Source: Acidithiobacillus sp. AMEEHan (GTDB lineage Bacteria > Pseudomonadota > Gammaproteobacteria > Acidithiobacillales > Acidithiobacillaceae). From it: a stretch of DNA of 64,000 nucleotides. Both the position numbers and the translations under genes were made by a program. The notes under the pieces were generated by a model that ran no database searches, had not been told where the DNA came from, and saw nothing but the letters and a program-made list of their open reading frames with translations. This document shows positions 21,116-33,145 of the stretch, one piece after another (position 1 is the first letter of the stretch; each line of letters starts with the position of its first letter). The DNA lies in contig NZ_CP118747.1 of assembly GCF_030996345.1 (NCBI RefSeq), forward strand, positions 1,300,001 through 1,364,000. The letters are read 5' to 3'.

Positions 21116-21119
21116 GCGA

Positions 21120-21464
21120 TCAGAGGCTCTGCGGCGGGTAGTCTTCCGGCTCCCGCTGATCGGATGCAGATGCCTTATGCAGCTCCTGCTCCAGCGTCAG
21201 TCTGTGGTTCTGCTCGCCCAGAAGTCTCTTCTCCAGCTCGTTGATCTGTCTGGCGTGTCGGCGAATCCGCCAGCGATTGCGCAAATGCGTCGGTAGATAA
21301 AAAATGGCGCTGGCCAGGGCTCCGGCAAAGAAGGCAATCAAAACGATCACCCCGATCGATTGTTGAAACTCCCAGGTAAAGAAGCGAACGCCGCTAAGGG
21401 CATTGTTCTGCACCGCGAACAGCACCGCCAAGCCCGCAAGGAGCAGAGAAAAGAGAATCCACAT
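21120..21464 (-). CDS. LapA-domain inner-membrane protein
   Basis: 114 residues with two hydrophobic helices (about 2-18 and 36-58) separated by AVQNNALSGVRFF, the pattern of lipopolysaccharide assembly protein A (DUF1049), then a basic helix and a coiled-coil tail (about 70-100). LapA works with LapB to control LpxC turnover in enterobacteria; no lapB is next to it here. Downstream of ubiB by 9 bases and probably co-transcribed. Confidence 0.8.
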   Translation of the reverse strand: MWILFSLLLAGLAVLFAVQNNALSGVRFFTWEFQQSIGVIVLIAFFAGALASAIFYLPTHLRNRWRIRRHARQINELEKRLLGEQNHRLTLEQELHKASASDQREPEDYPPQSL

Positions 21465-21473
21465 GTATCTCTC

Positions 21474-23159
21474 CTAGTGTTGCGATCTAATGAAAACCGC
21501 CTGAAACCAACGTGTCAGCGCCCAGCCAACAAAAGGCAGGCTGAGCAGCCACAGCCAGATAGGAAGGTCCAGCAGCAGAGCATTCAGATCCCCTTCGACC
21601 GCGGCAATGAGCGCGAGGCCCATGACCACGATCACCGAACTGGTCAACACGGCAAGGCGCTGCAGACCGCGCCGTAACTCCCGCCGAATCGCTTCCAGTT
21701 CCTCATTCTGCACGGGTACTCGCAGCTCGCCACGCTGCGTCTTTTGCAGCAGACTGTGTACGAGTTCCGGTAGTTCCGGTAACACTAGGCCCCATTGCGG
21801 CGCGTGACGGCGAAATTGCGTCCACCACGCCTGGGGGCCGCGTTGCCGATTCAACCAGTCGCGCAATAGCGGCGTTGCCACCTCCCAGATGTTGAGGGTA
21901 GGGTTGAAGTCCCGCGCAATCCCCTCCACATTCACCAATGTCTTCTGTAAGAGTAGCAGTTGCGGCTGGGTCTGCATCTGGAAGCGGCGCGTCGTCTGGA
22001 ATAGACGCAGGAGCAGTTGGGCCACGGAAATTTCGTGTAAAGGCTTTTCAAACACGGGCTCGGCGATGGCGCGGATCGCCGTTTCGAAATCCTGGACGTT
22101 GGTATCTGCTGGCACCCAGCCGGCCTCAATGTGGGCTTCGGCCACTCGCCGATAGTCGCGACCGAAAAAGGCGACCATGTTCTCGGCGAGGTAATGCTGG
22201 CTGGCCTCGTCCAGGCTCCCCATGATGCCGAAATCAACGGCAATGAAACGGCCATTGCTCGGATCGATGAAGATGTTGCCAGGATGCATGTCGGCATGGA
22301 AGAAGGAGTCGCGGAATACCTGGCGAAAAAAGATCTCGGCGGCACGGCGCGACAGCTGATCAAAATCGATGCCTGCGGCCCGCAGCGCGTCGCGTTGTCC
22401 AATCTGAATCCCGCGTATGCGCTCCATCACCAACACCTCTTCGCTACAGTAGTCCCAATACACCTCAGGAATGTAGAGAAGTTCCGGCTCGTGGGCGAAG
22501 TTGCGGCGCAGCTGACTCGCATTGGCACCCTCGCGCAGAAAATCCAATTCGCCGCGAAGTGTCTTGGCATATTCCGCAACCACCGCACACACCCGCAAAC
22601 GTCGGCCTTCCTGGGAATAGCGTTCGGCAAGCTCGGCCAGCCAGGCGAGAATCCCCAGATCCTGTTCAATGATGCGGCGCAGGCCAGGTCGGCGGATTTT
22701 GATGGCCACTTCGCGACCATCGTGCAGGCGGCCGAAATGAACCTGGGCTATCGATGCCGCGGCAGCCGACTCGTTTTCTATTTCGGCGAAGAGTTCGGTA
22801 ACTGGTTTCTTTAGAGAGTGTTCGATGATTTGCCGTGCCTGCGTCGAGGGAAAGGGTGGCACCGCATCCTGTAGTTTGGCCAGCTCGCGGGTGATCTCCT
22901 CTGGTAACAAATCGCGTCGCGTGGATAGCATCTGCCCAAGTTTGATAAAGGTTGGGCCGAGGGCCTCCAGGGCGAGCCGTAGACGCGCGCCAAAACTTCC
23001 CTCCGGCTTGGGCATGATCCAGCGCCCGGGGTTCAGCTTGAGGATGGCCTGATAGGGCTTCAGCAACGGCAGAAAATAGAGCAACTCGTCCAGCCGGTAG
23101 CGAACCAGAACGCGAGTGATCTCAAAGATGCGAAGGGAGCGGAGATAAGATTGGCGCAT
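21474..23159 (-). CDS. ubiB: Ubiquinone biosynthesis atypical kinase UbiB
   Basis: Membrane-anchored ADCK-type ATPase needed for aerobic ubiquinone synthesis. 561 residues. KLGQ motif (73-76, LGPTFIKLGQ), Ala-rich loop (132-135) in place of a P-loop, VAIKIRRPG with K154, catalytic HADMHPGN (about 288-295) and metal-binding DFG. Two C-terminal hydrophobic helices (about 505-550) anchor it. ATG 23159 begins MRQSYLRSLRIFEI; no other ubi genes are adjacent, unlike the ubiE-ubiJ-ubiB order in enterobacteria. Confidence 0.94.
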   Translation of the reverse strand: MRQSYLRSLRIFEITRVLVRYRLDELLYFLPLLKPYQAILKLNPGRWIMPKPEGSFGARLRLALEALGPTFIKLGQMLSTRRDLLPEEITRELAKLQDAVPPFPSTQARQIIEHSLKKPVTELFAEIENESAAAASIAQVHFGRLHDGREVAIKIRRPGLRRIIEQDLGILAWLAELAERYSQEGRRLRVCAVVAEYAKTLRGELDFLREGANASQLRRNFAHEPELLYIPEVYWDYCSEEVLVMERIRGIQIGQRDALRAAGIDFDQLSRRAAEIFFRQVFRDSFFHADMHPGNIFIDPSNGRFIAVDFGIMGSLDEASQHYLAENMVAFFGRDYRRVAEAHIEAGWVPADTNVQDFETAIRAIAEPVFEKPLHEISVAQLLLRLFQTTRRFQMQTQPQLLLLQKTLVNVEGIARDFNPTLNIWEVATPLLRDWLNRQRGPQAWWTQFRRHAPQWGLVLPELPELVHSLLQKTQRGELRVPVQNEELEAIRRELRRGLQRLAVLTSSVIVVMGLALIAAVEGDLNALLLDLPIWLWLLSLPFVGWALTRWFQAVFIRSQH

Positions 23160-23195
23160 GGCGGGATTCTAGCATGCTTACCAGAGAATGGGACG

Positions 23196-23218
23196 AAAAA
23201 GGGCCCCGCAGGGGGCCC
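23196..23218 (-). terminator. Rho-independent terminator of the OmpA-like gene
   Basis: Read on the minus strand, GGGCCCC, loop CTGC, GGGGCCC, then TTTTT. A perfect 7-bp GC stem and five Ts, 22 bases past the OmpA-like stop and before ubiB. Confidence 0.85.
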
Positions 23219-23240
23219 CAAAGAAAGCAGGAATCCGCTC

Positions 23241-23891
23241 TTACTTGGTTACGGTTTTTTCCACCTTGATGGTGCTGTTGATTTCCACACGCTGATTGAG
23301 GAAGCGTCCCTGAGCGGTAGCGTTGGTAGCAACTGGATCATCGTAGGAATGGCCCTTGAGAACCATGCGGCTACGGCTGACTCCATGGCTCTCCAGGTAC
23401 TGCGCTACACTCTCTGCACGTTGTTTGGACAGTTTCAGATTGTACGCGTACGTACCTACCTTGCTGCAATATCCATTTACGTTGAGCACCGCATCGGGGT
23501 GATTCTTGGCGAAGTCCGCCACCTCATCGAGGACCTTGATGTCATGGTCGAGCAACTTGTAAGAATTGAACTTGAAGTTGATTCCGGTGATCGTGATCGG
23601 TTTGCTGACCAAAACCGTCTGTTCGACTGGTGCGATGGGTGCCGGCGCGGGAGCAGGGGCTGGAGCTGGAGCCGGCGCAGCGACCTTCACGGGTGGCACA
23701 CAGTAAGCGGGAGCTGGCCCGTTGGCGTCGGGTCGTCCGCCGCGCACGCACTGGCCCTTGGCGGTGACCACCGGTGCACCCTGGGCAGTTACCGCATAAC
23801 CCTCGTAGGGATTGGTGCTAGCCAGAGCCGTACTGGAGCTCAATACCGCAGCGACAGAGATTGCCAGCGTCAATCGCAGATTGTTCGACAT
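23241..23891 (-). CDS. OmpA-family outer-membrane/peptidoglycan-binding protein
   Basis: 216 residues from ATG 23891 (GAGGAGGG upstream); longer starts would include promoter sequence. Signal peptide 1-25 (ALA before STNPYEGY). A Pro-Ala repeat linker spans about 70-87. The C-terminal OmpA domain (about 100-205) has FKFNSYKL, LNVNGYCSKVGTYAYN and LSKQRAESVAQYL, including the peptidoglycan-binding Arg. There is no beta-barrel region, so it is a soluble or lipid-independent periplasmic OmpA protein tethered to peptidoglycan. Two Cys (in GQCVRGG and YCVPP) could form a disulphide. Own promoter and terminator, so monocistronic. Confidence 0.88.
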   Translation of the reverse strand: MSNNLRLTLAISVAAVLSSSTALASTNPYEGYAVTAQGAPVVTAKGQCVRGGRPDANGPAPAYCVPPVKVAAPAPAPAPAPAPAPIAPVEQTVLVSKPITITGINFKFNSYKLLDHDIKVLDEVADFAKNHPDAVLNVNGYCSKVGTYAYNLKLSKQRAESVAQYLESHGVSRSRMVLKGHSYDDPVATNATAQGRFLNQRVEINSTIKVEKTVTK

Positions 23892-23950
23892 TGTAATACC
23901 CTCCTCAATACCAAATGTAGAGCCGTCCCACGGACAAGGCGACGGTATTT

Positions 23951-23993
23951 TTACAACAGGCGGAAGAATGTTGTAATTCGACAACGCTGTCAA
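23951..23993 (-). promoter_or_regulatory. OmpA-like gene promoter with an 8-bp inverted repeat across the -10
   Basis: TTGACA (23988-23993) and CATTCT (23965-23970) lie 17 bp apart on the minus strand. The perfect inverted repeat TTACAACA (23951-23958) and TGTTGTAA (23969-23976), 10 bases between arms, covers the -10 and predicted start site, as an operator would. The -35 is perfect consensus; the -10 matches only three of six bases. Confidence 0.5.
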
Positions 23994-24080
23994 GGAGCGG
24001 GTATATCCGTCCTGTCTGGAACGCTACTGTTCTGCGATAAAATGTGTGTCTACCCGATCAGTTAGCGCGACGAAAAGGTC

Positions 24081-24109
24081 TTGACAGTGGTGGGGGACGC
24101 AGTGATAAT
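24081..24109 (+). promoter_or_regulatory. Promoter of the tRNA-tuf-secE superoperon
   Basis: TTGACA (24081-24086), 17-bp spacer, GATAAT (24104-24109), followed by a GC-rich discriminator TCGCCGC. tRNA-Tyr begins 15 bases after the -10. Close to consensus and the discriminator fits stringently controlled stable-RNA promoters. Confidence 0.8.
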
Positions 24110-24123
24110 TCGCCGCTACCGCT

Positions 24124-24207
24124 GGAGGGGTTCCCGAGCGGTCAAAGGGATCAGACTGTAAATCTGACGGCTCTGCCTTCGGAGGTTCGAATCCTCCCCC
24201 TCCACCA
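24124..24207 (+). tRNA. tRNA-Tyr (anticodon GUA)
   Basis: 84 nt with a long variable arm, typical of class II tRNA-Tyr. Acceptor GGAGGGG/CCCCTCC, anticodon arm CAGAC-TGTAAAT-type loop with GTA, T-arm GGTTCGAATCC, encoded CCA at 24205-24207. Confidence 0.96.
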
Positions 24208-24227
24208 GATTTGCCGAGTTCGGTCGT

Positions 24228-24301
<74 letters not shown>

Positions 24302-24307
24302 AGTTTG

Positions 24308-24383
<76 letters not shown>

Positions 24384-24421
24384 TTTTTCAGGTCGCTTTT
24401 TGATTGGAGAGGGTCTTCTGA

Positions 24422-25612
24422 ATGTCCAAGGGAAAGTTTGAGCGGACGAAGCCGCACGTAAACGTGGGAACGATTGGTCACGTGGATCACGGCAAGACGA
24501 CGCTGACGGCGGCGCTGACGAAGGTATTGTCGGCGAAGTTTGGTGGCGAGGTGCGGGCCTACGATCAGATTGACAACGCGCCGGAAGAGCGAGCGCGGGG
24601 GATCACGATTGCGACCTCGCACGTGGAATACGAGACGGCGAATCGTCACTACGCGCATGTCGATTGCCCGGGGCACGCCGATTACGTCAAGAACATGATC
24701 ACTGGAGCGGCGCAGATGGACGGGGCGATTCTGGTCTGTTCGGCGGCGGATGGTCCGATGCCGCAGACGCGCGAGCACATTCTGTTGGCGCGGCAGGTGG
24801 GCGTACCGTACATTGTCGTGTTTCTGAACAAGGCCGACATGGTGGACGACGCTGAGTTGCTGGAGCTGGTGGAGATGGAAGTCCGCGAGCTGCTGTCCAA
24901 GTACGAGTTCCCGGGGGATGACATCCCGGTGGTGATTGGCTCGGCGCTGAAGGCCCTGGAAGGGGACCAGAGTGACATTGGCGAGCCGGCGATTTTCAAG
25001 CTGGCTGAAGCGATGGACAGCTACATCCCGATGCCGGAGCGTCCGGTGGACAAGACCTTCCTGATGCCGATCGAAGACGTCTTCAGTATTTCTGGTCGTG
25101 GTACGGTGGTGACTGGCCGTATCGAGCGCGGCGTGGTGAAGGTGGGTGAGGAAGTCGAGATTGTGGGCATACGTCCGACGAGCAAGACGACGGTGACGGG
25201 TGTGGAGATGTTCCGCAAGATCCTGGATCAGGGAGAGGCGGGAGACAACGTCGGTGTGTTGCTGCGTGGAACGAAGAAGGACGAGGTGGAGCGTGGTCAG
25301 GTGCTGGCGAAGCCGGGCACGATCAAGCCGCACACCAAGTTTGAGGCCGAGGTGTACGTGTTGTCGAAGGAAGAGGGAGGCCGGCACACGCCGTTTTTCA
25401 ATGGCTATCGCCCGCAGTTTTACTTCCGCACGACGGACGTGACGGGTGCGGTGGATTTGCCGGAAGGTGTCGAGATGGTGATGCCGGGAGACAACGTGCA
25501 GTTCAGGGTCACGCTGATTGCCCCGATCGCGATGGAAGACGGCCTGCGCTTTGCGGTGCGTGAGGGCGGCCGTACCGTCGGCGCCGGCGTCGTCTCCAAG
25601 ATTGTGGAGTAA
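24422..25612 (+). CDS. tuf: Elongation factor Tu, copy 1
   Basis: GTPase that delivers aminoacyl-tRNA to the ribosome. 396 residues, full length, with G1 [20 protein letters not shown] (G3), NKADMVDD (G4) and SALKALEG (G5). It differs from copy 2 at one base, T25408 versus C41418 (Tyr TAT/TAC), so the proteins are identical. Threonine is mostly ACG here, while fusA and rpoC prefer ACC; the same bias is seen in copy 2. Lies between tRNA-Thr and tRNA-Trp. The identity to copy 2 stops at the start and stop codons. Confidence 0.98.
   Translation: MSKGKFERTKPHVNVGTIGHVDHGKTTLTAALTKVLSAKFGGEVRAYDQIDNAPEERARGITIATSHVEYETANRHYAHVDCPGHADYVKNMITGAAQMDGAILVCSAADGPMPQTREHILLARQVGVPYIVVFLNKADMVDDAELLELVEMEVRELLSKYEFPGDDIPVVIGSALKALEGDQSDIGEPAIFKLAEAMDSYIPMPERPVDKTFLMPIEDVFSISGRGTVVTGRIERGVVKVGEEVEIVGIRPTSKTTVTGVEMFRKILDQGEAGDNVGVLLRGTKKDEVERGQVLAKPGTIKPHTKFEAEVYVLSKEEGGRHTPFFNGYRPQFYFRTTDVTGAVDLPEGVEMVMPGDNVQFRVTLIAPIAMEDGLRFAVREGGRTVGAGVVSKIVE
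24422..25612 (+). repeat. tuf long repeat, copy 1 (pairs with 40432-41622)
   Basis: 1191-bp direct repeat, copies 16,010 bases apart on the same strand, one mismatch. Flanks do not match. Signature of gene conversion that keeps duplicate tuf genes alike; recombination between them could delete the RNA polymerase operon and str genes between. Confidence 0.97.
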
Positions 25613-25620
25613 TTCGCGGA

Positions 25621-25669
25621 TTGGGGTCTACTTTGCTAGACTCCAAAGACGGCGGCCGTAGCGGCCGCC
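25621..25669 (+). other. Two hairpins in the tuf to tRNA-Trp spacer
   Basis: First hairpin: TTGGGGTCTA pairs with TAGACTCCAA (25621-25646, one G-U pair, 6-base loop). Second: GGCGGCCG, loop TAG, CGGCCGCC (25651-25669), followed by TGTGTTT. The second has only a weak T-run, so partial termination or RNase processing to free tRNA-Trp are both possible. Confidence 0.65.
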
Positions 25670-25680
25670 TGTGTTTCTGC

Positions 25681-25756
25681 AGGGCAGTAGCTCAACTGGT
25701 AGAGCAGCGGTCTCCAAAACCGCAGGTTGGGGGTTCGAGCCCCTCCTGCCCTGCCA
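25681..25756 (+). tRNA. tRNA-Trp (anticodon CCA)
   Basis: 76 nt. Acceptor AGGGCAG/CTGCCCT, anticodon stem GCGGT/ACCGC with loop CTCCAAA (anticodon CCA), encoded 3' CCA at 25754-25756. Placed 20 bases before secE. Confidence 0.96.
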
Positions 25757-25776
25757 TATTTTAGGAAGCGGCATTC

Positions 25777-26124
25777 ATGTCAGAAAAAGTGAAACTCTAT
25801 GCTGCGGCATTCTTTGCTGCCTCGGGGGTGCTCGCCTATTTTCTGATTCCGCTCCATTTCGGCACGTACGTACCCAGTATCGCTCTGATTGTTGGCCTCC
25901 TGTTTGCGCTGGGCTTTTTTGCTTGGAGCGAGGGCGCGTCTACACTGCTGCAGTTCTTTCGCGAGGCCTACGTGGAGCTGCGGAAAGTGGTGTGGCCCAG
26001 CCGCCCTGAACTGCTGCGCAGCACGGCAGTCATTCTCGGGCTGATCATTGTCATCGCCCTCTTTTTGTGGCTGGTGGATCTGGCCTTGCTGGCGGTCGTG
26101 CGTTTTGCCTTGGGAGGCGCTTAA
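25777..26124 (+). CDS. secE: Preprotein translocase subunit SecE
   Basis: 115 residues with three hydrophobic segments (about 6-25, 30-49 and 85-108), the three-pass form of gammaproteobacteria. The conserved amphipathic [18 protein letters not shown] region precedes the last helix and clamps SecY. Follows tRNA-Trp; nusG starts 2 bases after its stop. Confidence 0.94.
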   Translation: MSEKVKLYAAAFFAASGVLAYFLIPLHFGTYVPSIALIVGLLFALGFFAWSEGASTLLQFFREAYVELRKVVWPSRPELLRSTAVILGLIIVIALFLWLVDLALLAVVRFALGGA

Positions 26125-26126
26125 TC

Positions 26127-26660
26127 ATGGCAATGCGTTGGTACGTGGTACATGCCTTTTCCAGTTTCGAAAAGCGGGTGCAGGCAGAGATCCGTGAGCG
26201 CGCTCGGCGCGAAGGCTTGGCGGATCAGTTTGGTGAAATACTGGTCCCGGTGGAAGAAGTGGTAGAGATGCGCAACGGCCAGCGAGCAACCTCTCAGCGG
26301 ATGTTTTACCCGGGCTACGTTCTGGTGCAGATGGAGATGAACGATCAGACCTGGCATCTGGTCAAAAGTACCCCGCGGGTTACCGGGTTCGTGGGCGGAA
26401 GTGTCGGTAAGCCCCATCCTCTCTCCGAGGCGGAAGCCAATGCGATCCTCGAGAGGATCAAGGAAGGCGTGGAGAAACCGCGTCCCAAGTTCACTTTCGA
26501 GGCCGGTGAGCAGGTTCGCGTCATTGAAGGTCCCTTCAAAGATTTCAATGGCGTGGTGGAAGAGGTCAATTTCGAGAAGAGCAAACTGCGTGTCTCGGTG
26601 ACCATTTTTGGACGTTCCACTCCGGTGGAGCTGGATTTCGGACAGGTCGAGAAGATCTGA
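26127..26660 (+). CDS. nusG: Transcription termination/antitermination factor NusG
   Basis: 177 residues: NGN domain starting [16 protein letters not shown], which contacts RNA polymerase, and C-terminal KOW domain ([21 protein letters not shown]) that binds Rho or S10. ATG 26127 follows GGGAGG; an in-frame ATG at 26067 is inside secE. Standard secE-nusG pair ahead of rplK. Confidence 0.96.
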   Translation: MAMRWYVVHAFSSFEKRVQAEIRERARREGLADQFGEILVPVEEVVEMRNGQRATSQRMFYPGYVLVQMEMNDQTWHLVKSTPRVTGFVGGSVGKPHPLSEAEANAILERIKEGVEKPRPKFTFEAGEQVRVIEGPFKDFNGVVEEVNFEKSKLRVSVTIFGRSTPVELDFGQVEKI

Positions 26661-26709
26661 TTTTATCGTTTGAGGGAGCCGTACGGCGCTTGTACCTCGA
26701 GGAGTCAAT

Positions 26710-27138
26710 ATGGCAAAGAAAATTACGGGCTACATCAAGCTCCAGGTAAAGGCCACCCAGGCCAACCCCAGTCCGCCCATTGGTCCGGCTTTGGGTCAGC
26801 GCGGTCTGAACATCATGGAGTTCTGCAAGGCATTCAATGCGCAAACCCAAGGCATCGAGCCGGGGCTGCCGTTGCCGGTGGTCATCACCGTGTTTGCCGA
26901 TAAGAGCTTTAGTTTCATCGTCAAGACGCCGCCAGCGCCGGTGCTGCTGCTGAAGGCCGCCGGCCTCAAGTCCGGTAGTGGACGTCCCAACACCAACAAG
27001 GTTGGGAAGGTGACCGAGGCACAGGTGGAAGAAATCGCCAAGACCAAATTGCCGGATCTGAATACGGAGGACCTGGAAGCGGCCAAGCGCAGTATTCGTG
27101 GAACAGCCCGTAGTATGGGCCTGACGGTGGAGGGGTAA
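26710..27138 (+). CDS. rplK: 50S ribosomal protein L11
   Basis: 142 residues with [22 protein letters not shown], the factor-binding stalk base protein. A GAGGAG site precedes ATG 26710. 49 bases after nusG. Confidence 0.97.
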   Translation: MAKKITGYIKLQVKATQANPSPPIGPALGQRGLNIMEFCKAFNAQTQGIEPGLPLPVVITVFADKSFSFIVKTPPAPVLLLKAAGLKSGSGRPNTNKVGKVTEAQVEEIAKTKLPDLNTEDLEAAKRSIRGTARSMGLTVEG

Positions 27139-27141
27139 GCG

Positions 27142-27831
27142 ATGGCACAGAAATCGAAGCGTATCATTGCGGCCCGGGCGCTGATCGACCGCAGCCGGCG
27201 CTATGATCTCGAAGAGGCGTTGGCTCTGGTAAAACAGACGGCCACCGCCAAATTTCCGGAATCGGTAGATGTCGCGATCGGCCTCGGGATCGATCCGCGG
27301 AAGTCGGATCAGGTAGTCCGCGGTGCGGTGGTGTTGCCCAAAGGCACCGGCAAGACGATGCGTGTAGCGGTCTTCGCGACGGGGGAAAAGGCCAACGAGG
27401 CGAAGGACGCGGGTGCCGATCTGGTAGGCATGGAAGACCTGGCCGAACAGGTCAAGGCAGGCCAGATGGATTTTGATGTGGTCATCGCCACTCCAGACGC
27501 CATGCGCGTGGTGGGCGCCTTGGGTCCGGTGTTGGGCCCGCGCGGTTTGATGCCCAATCCGAAGGTTGGCACGGTAACTGCCGACGTGCGCACGGCGGTG
27601 CAAAATGCCAAGGGCGGTCAGGTCCGTTACCGCGCCGACAAGGGGGGTATCGTTCATAGCAGTATCGGCAAGGCGTCATTTTCTGTCGCCGATCTGCAGG
27701 AAAACTTCATCGCGCTGCTGGATAGCGTGAAGAAAGCGAAACCGGCGACCAGTAAAGGTGTTTACATTCGCAAGATCAGTGTCAACCCGACCATGGGGCC
27801 CGGCGTCGCCGTGGATCCGGCCGGGCTCTAA
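27142..27831 (+). CDS. rplA: 50S ribosomal protein L1
   Basis: 229 residues, standard length, with the [13 protein letters not shown] signature. Starts 3 bases after rplK. L1 forms the mobile stalk by the E site and in E. coli represses translation of its own L11-L1 mRNA. Confidence 0.97.
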   Translation: MAQKSKRIIAARALIDRSRRYDLEEALALVKQTATAKFPESVDVAIGLGIDPRKSDQVVRGAVVLPKGTGKTMRVAVFATGEKANEAKDAGADLVGMEDLAEQVKAGQMDFDVVIATPDAMRVVGALGPVLGPRGLMPNPKVGTVTADVRTAVQNAKGGQVRYRADKGGIVHSSIGKASFSVADLQENFIALLDSVKKAKPATSKGVYIRKISVNPTMGPGVAVDPAGL

Positions 27832-27978
27832 GAGGAATTCTGCCATTTTGGCGGGATGTGTCGGCGCAAGCCGGCGTTCAAAGACCGCAGGGGGCTTCGG
27901 CCTCAAACCCATACCCTGCGTAGGCGACGGCGCGCCAGGAATTTCTGGCCGCCTCTGTCCAACTGGAGGTAGCAAACC
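27832..27978 (+). promoter_or_regulatory. Candidate L10 leader (rplJ-rplL 5' regulatory RNA)
   Basis: The 147-base rplA-rplJ gap contains paired segments (GCCGGCGTT, GGGGGCTTCGGCCTC, GGCGACGGCGCGCC) before GGAGGTAGC and the rplJ GTG. In many bacteria this position carries the leader to which the L10(L12)4 complex binds to repress translation. Location and structure fit; a covariance-model match was not tested. Confidence 0.6.
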
Positions 27979-28497
27979 GTGAGTCTCAAACTCGCTGATA
28001 AAGAACAAGTAGTTGCTGCCCTGCAAGCAAAGTTGGTGAACGCGCAAGCGATGGCAGTAGCCGAGTACCGGGGTCTGAGCGTCGCTCAGATGACGGCGCT
28101 ACGTGTTGCGGCGCGCAAGCAGTCGGTGCACGTGCAGGTGGTGAAGAACACTCTGCTCAAACGTGCGCTGGCGGATAGCGACTTTGCGGTGATGAATCCG
28201 TTGTTGAGTGGTCCCTTGGTTTTCGCGGCCAGCGAAGATCCGGTGGCCGTGGCCAAGGTTCTGACCGACTTTGCCAAGAGCAACGACAAGCTGGTCATCA
28301 CTGGTGGTGCCCTGGGAGCCAAGTTGATGGACGCGCAAGCGCTCCAGCAGCTCAGCAAGATGCCCTCGCGGGAGGAATTGCTGGCCAAGCTCATGGGAAC
28401 CATGCAGGCGCCCATCTCTACCTTTGTGCGTACCCTCAACGAGGTTCCCGGACGTTTCGTCCGCACCCTCGCGGCCGTGCGCGATCAAGCAGCGTAA
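27979..28497 (+). CDS. rplJ: 50S ribosomal protein L10
   Basis: 172 residues, GTG start 27979 with GGAGGTAG upstream. N-terminal half has [17 protein letters not shown] and [10 protein letters not shown] of L10; the C-terminal helix binds L7/L12 dimers. Confidence 0.96.
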   Translation: MSLKLADKEQVVAALQAKLVNAQAMAVAEYRGLSVAQMTALRVAARKQSVHVQVVKNTLLKRALADSDFAVMNPLLSGPLVFAASEDPVAVAKVLTDFAKSNDKLVITGGALGAKLMDAQALQQLSKMPSREELLAKLMGTMQAPISTFVRTLNEVPGRFVRTLAAVRDQAA

Positions 28498-28521
28498 TTC
28501 CATTTTAGGAGCAATACAATC

Positions 28522-28911
28522 ATGGCCTTATCAAAAGCAGAAATTCTGGATGCCATCGCTGGCATGACCGTCCTCGAGCTCTCCGAGCTGATCAAGGATA
28601 TGGAAGAGAAGTTTGGTGTATCTGCCGCTGCGGTTGCCGTAGCGGCGCCGGCCGCTGGCGGTGCTGCCGGTGGGGACGCTGCGGCAGCGGCCGAGGAGCA
28701 GACGGAATTTGACGTCATCCTAACCAGTGCCGGCGCCAATAAGGTGAACACCATCAAAGTGGTGCGTGCCATTACCGGTCTGGGTTTGAAAGAAGCCAAG
28801 GACCTGGTGGACGGAGCGCCGAAGCCGGTCAAGGAAGGTATTGCCAAGGCGGAAGCGGAAGACATCAAGAAGCAGTTGGTGGAAGCGGGTGCCGAGGCCG
28901 AGATCAAGTAA
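28522..28911 (+). CDS. rplL: 50S ribosomal protein L7/L12
   Basis: 129 residues: N-terminal dimer domain (1-35), Ala/Gly hinge (about 37-63) and C-terminal factor-binding domain with [21 protein letters not shown]. The hinge is slightly longer than usual. Start ATG 28522 after TAGGAGC. Confidence 0.97.
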   Translation: MALSKAEILDAIAGMTVLELSELIKDMEEKFGVSAAAVAVAAPAAGGAAGGDAAAAAEEQTEFDVILTSAGANKVNTIKVVRAITGLGLKEAKDLVDGAPKPVKEGIAKAEAEDIKKQLVEAGAEAEIK

Positions 28912-28934
28912 GATCTCCTGTCTCTACCCCACAT

Positions 28935-28988
28935 GGCTGGCGACCTTTGGTCGTCGGCCCCTCATTATTGGCGGCATGCCGTCTTTTT
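28935..28988 (+). terminator. Attenuator-type hairpins between rplL and rpoB
   Basis: An 11-bp stem GGCTGGCGACC/GGTCGTCGGCC (28935-28959, two G-U pairs, TTT loop) is followed by a 5-bp stem (28970-28983) and TTTTT (28984-28988). E. coli has a partial terminator and RNase III site at this place to lower rpoBC relative to L7/L12. The second stem is weak, so partial read-through is expected. Confidence 0.6.
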
Positions 28989-29023
28989 GGTTCGTAATCT
29001 AGCGATTATCGCGCGGAGCACTC

Positions 29024-33112
<4,089 letters not shown>

Positions 33113-33145
33113 GGTATCCGCAGGCTTCGGATAAGGAAGAGTCAC

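Noticed and set aside
23640-23700. Short tandem GGAGCTGGAGC-like repeats
   Set aside because: Encodes the Pro-Ala linker of the OmpA-like protein; ordinary low-complexity coding sequence.
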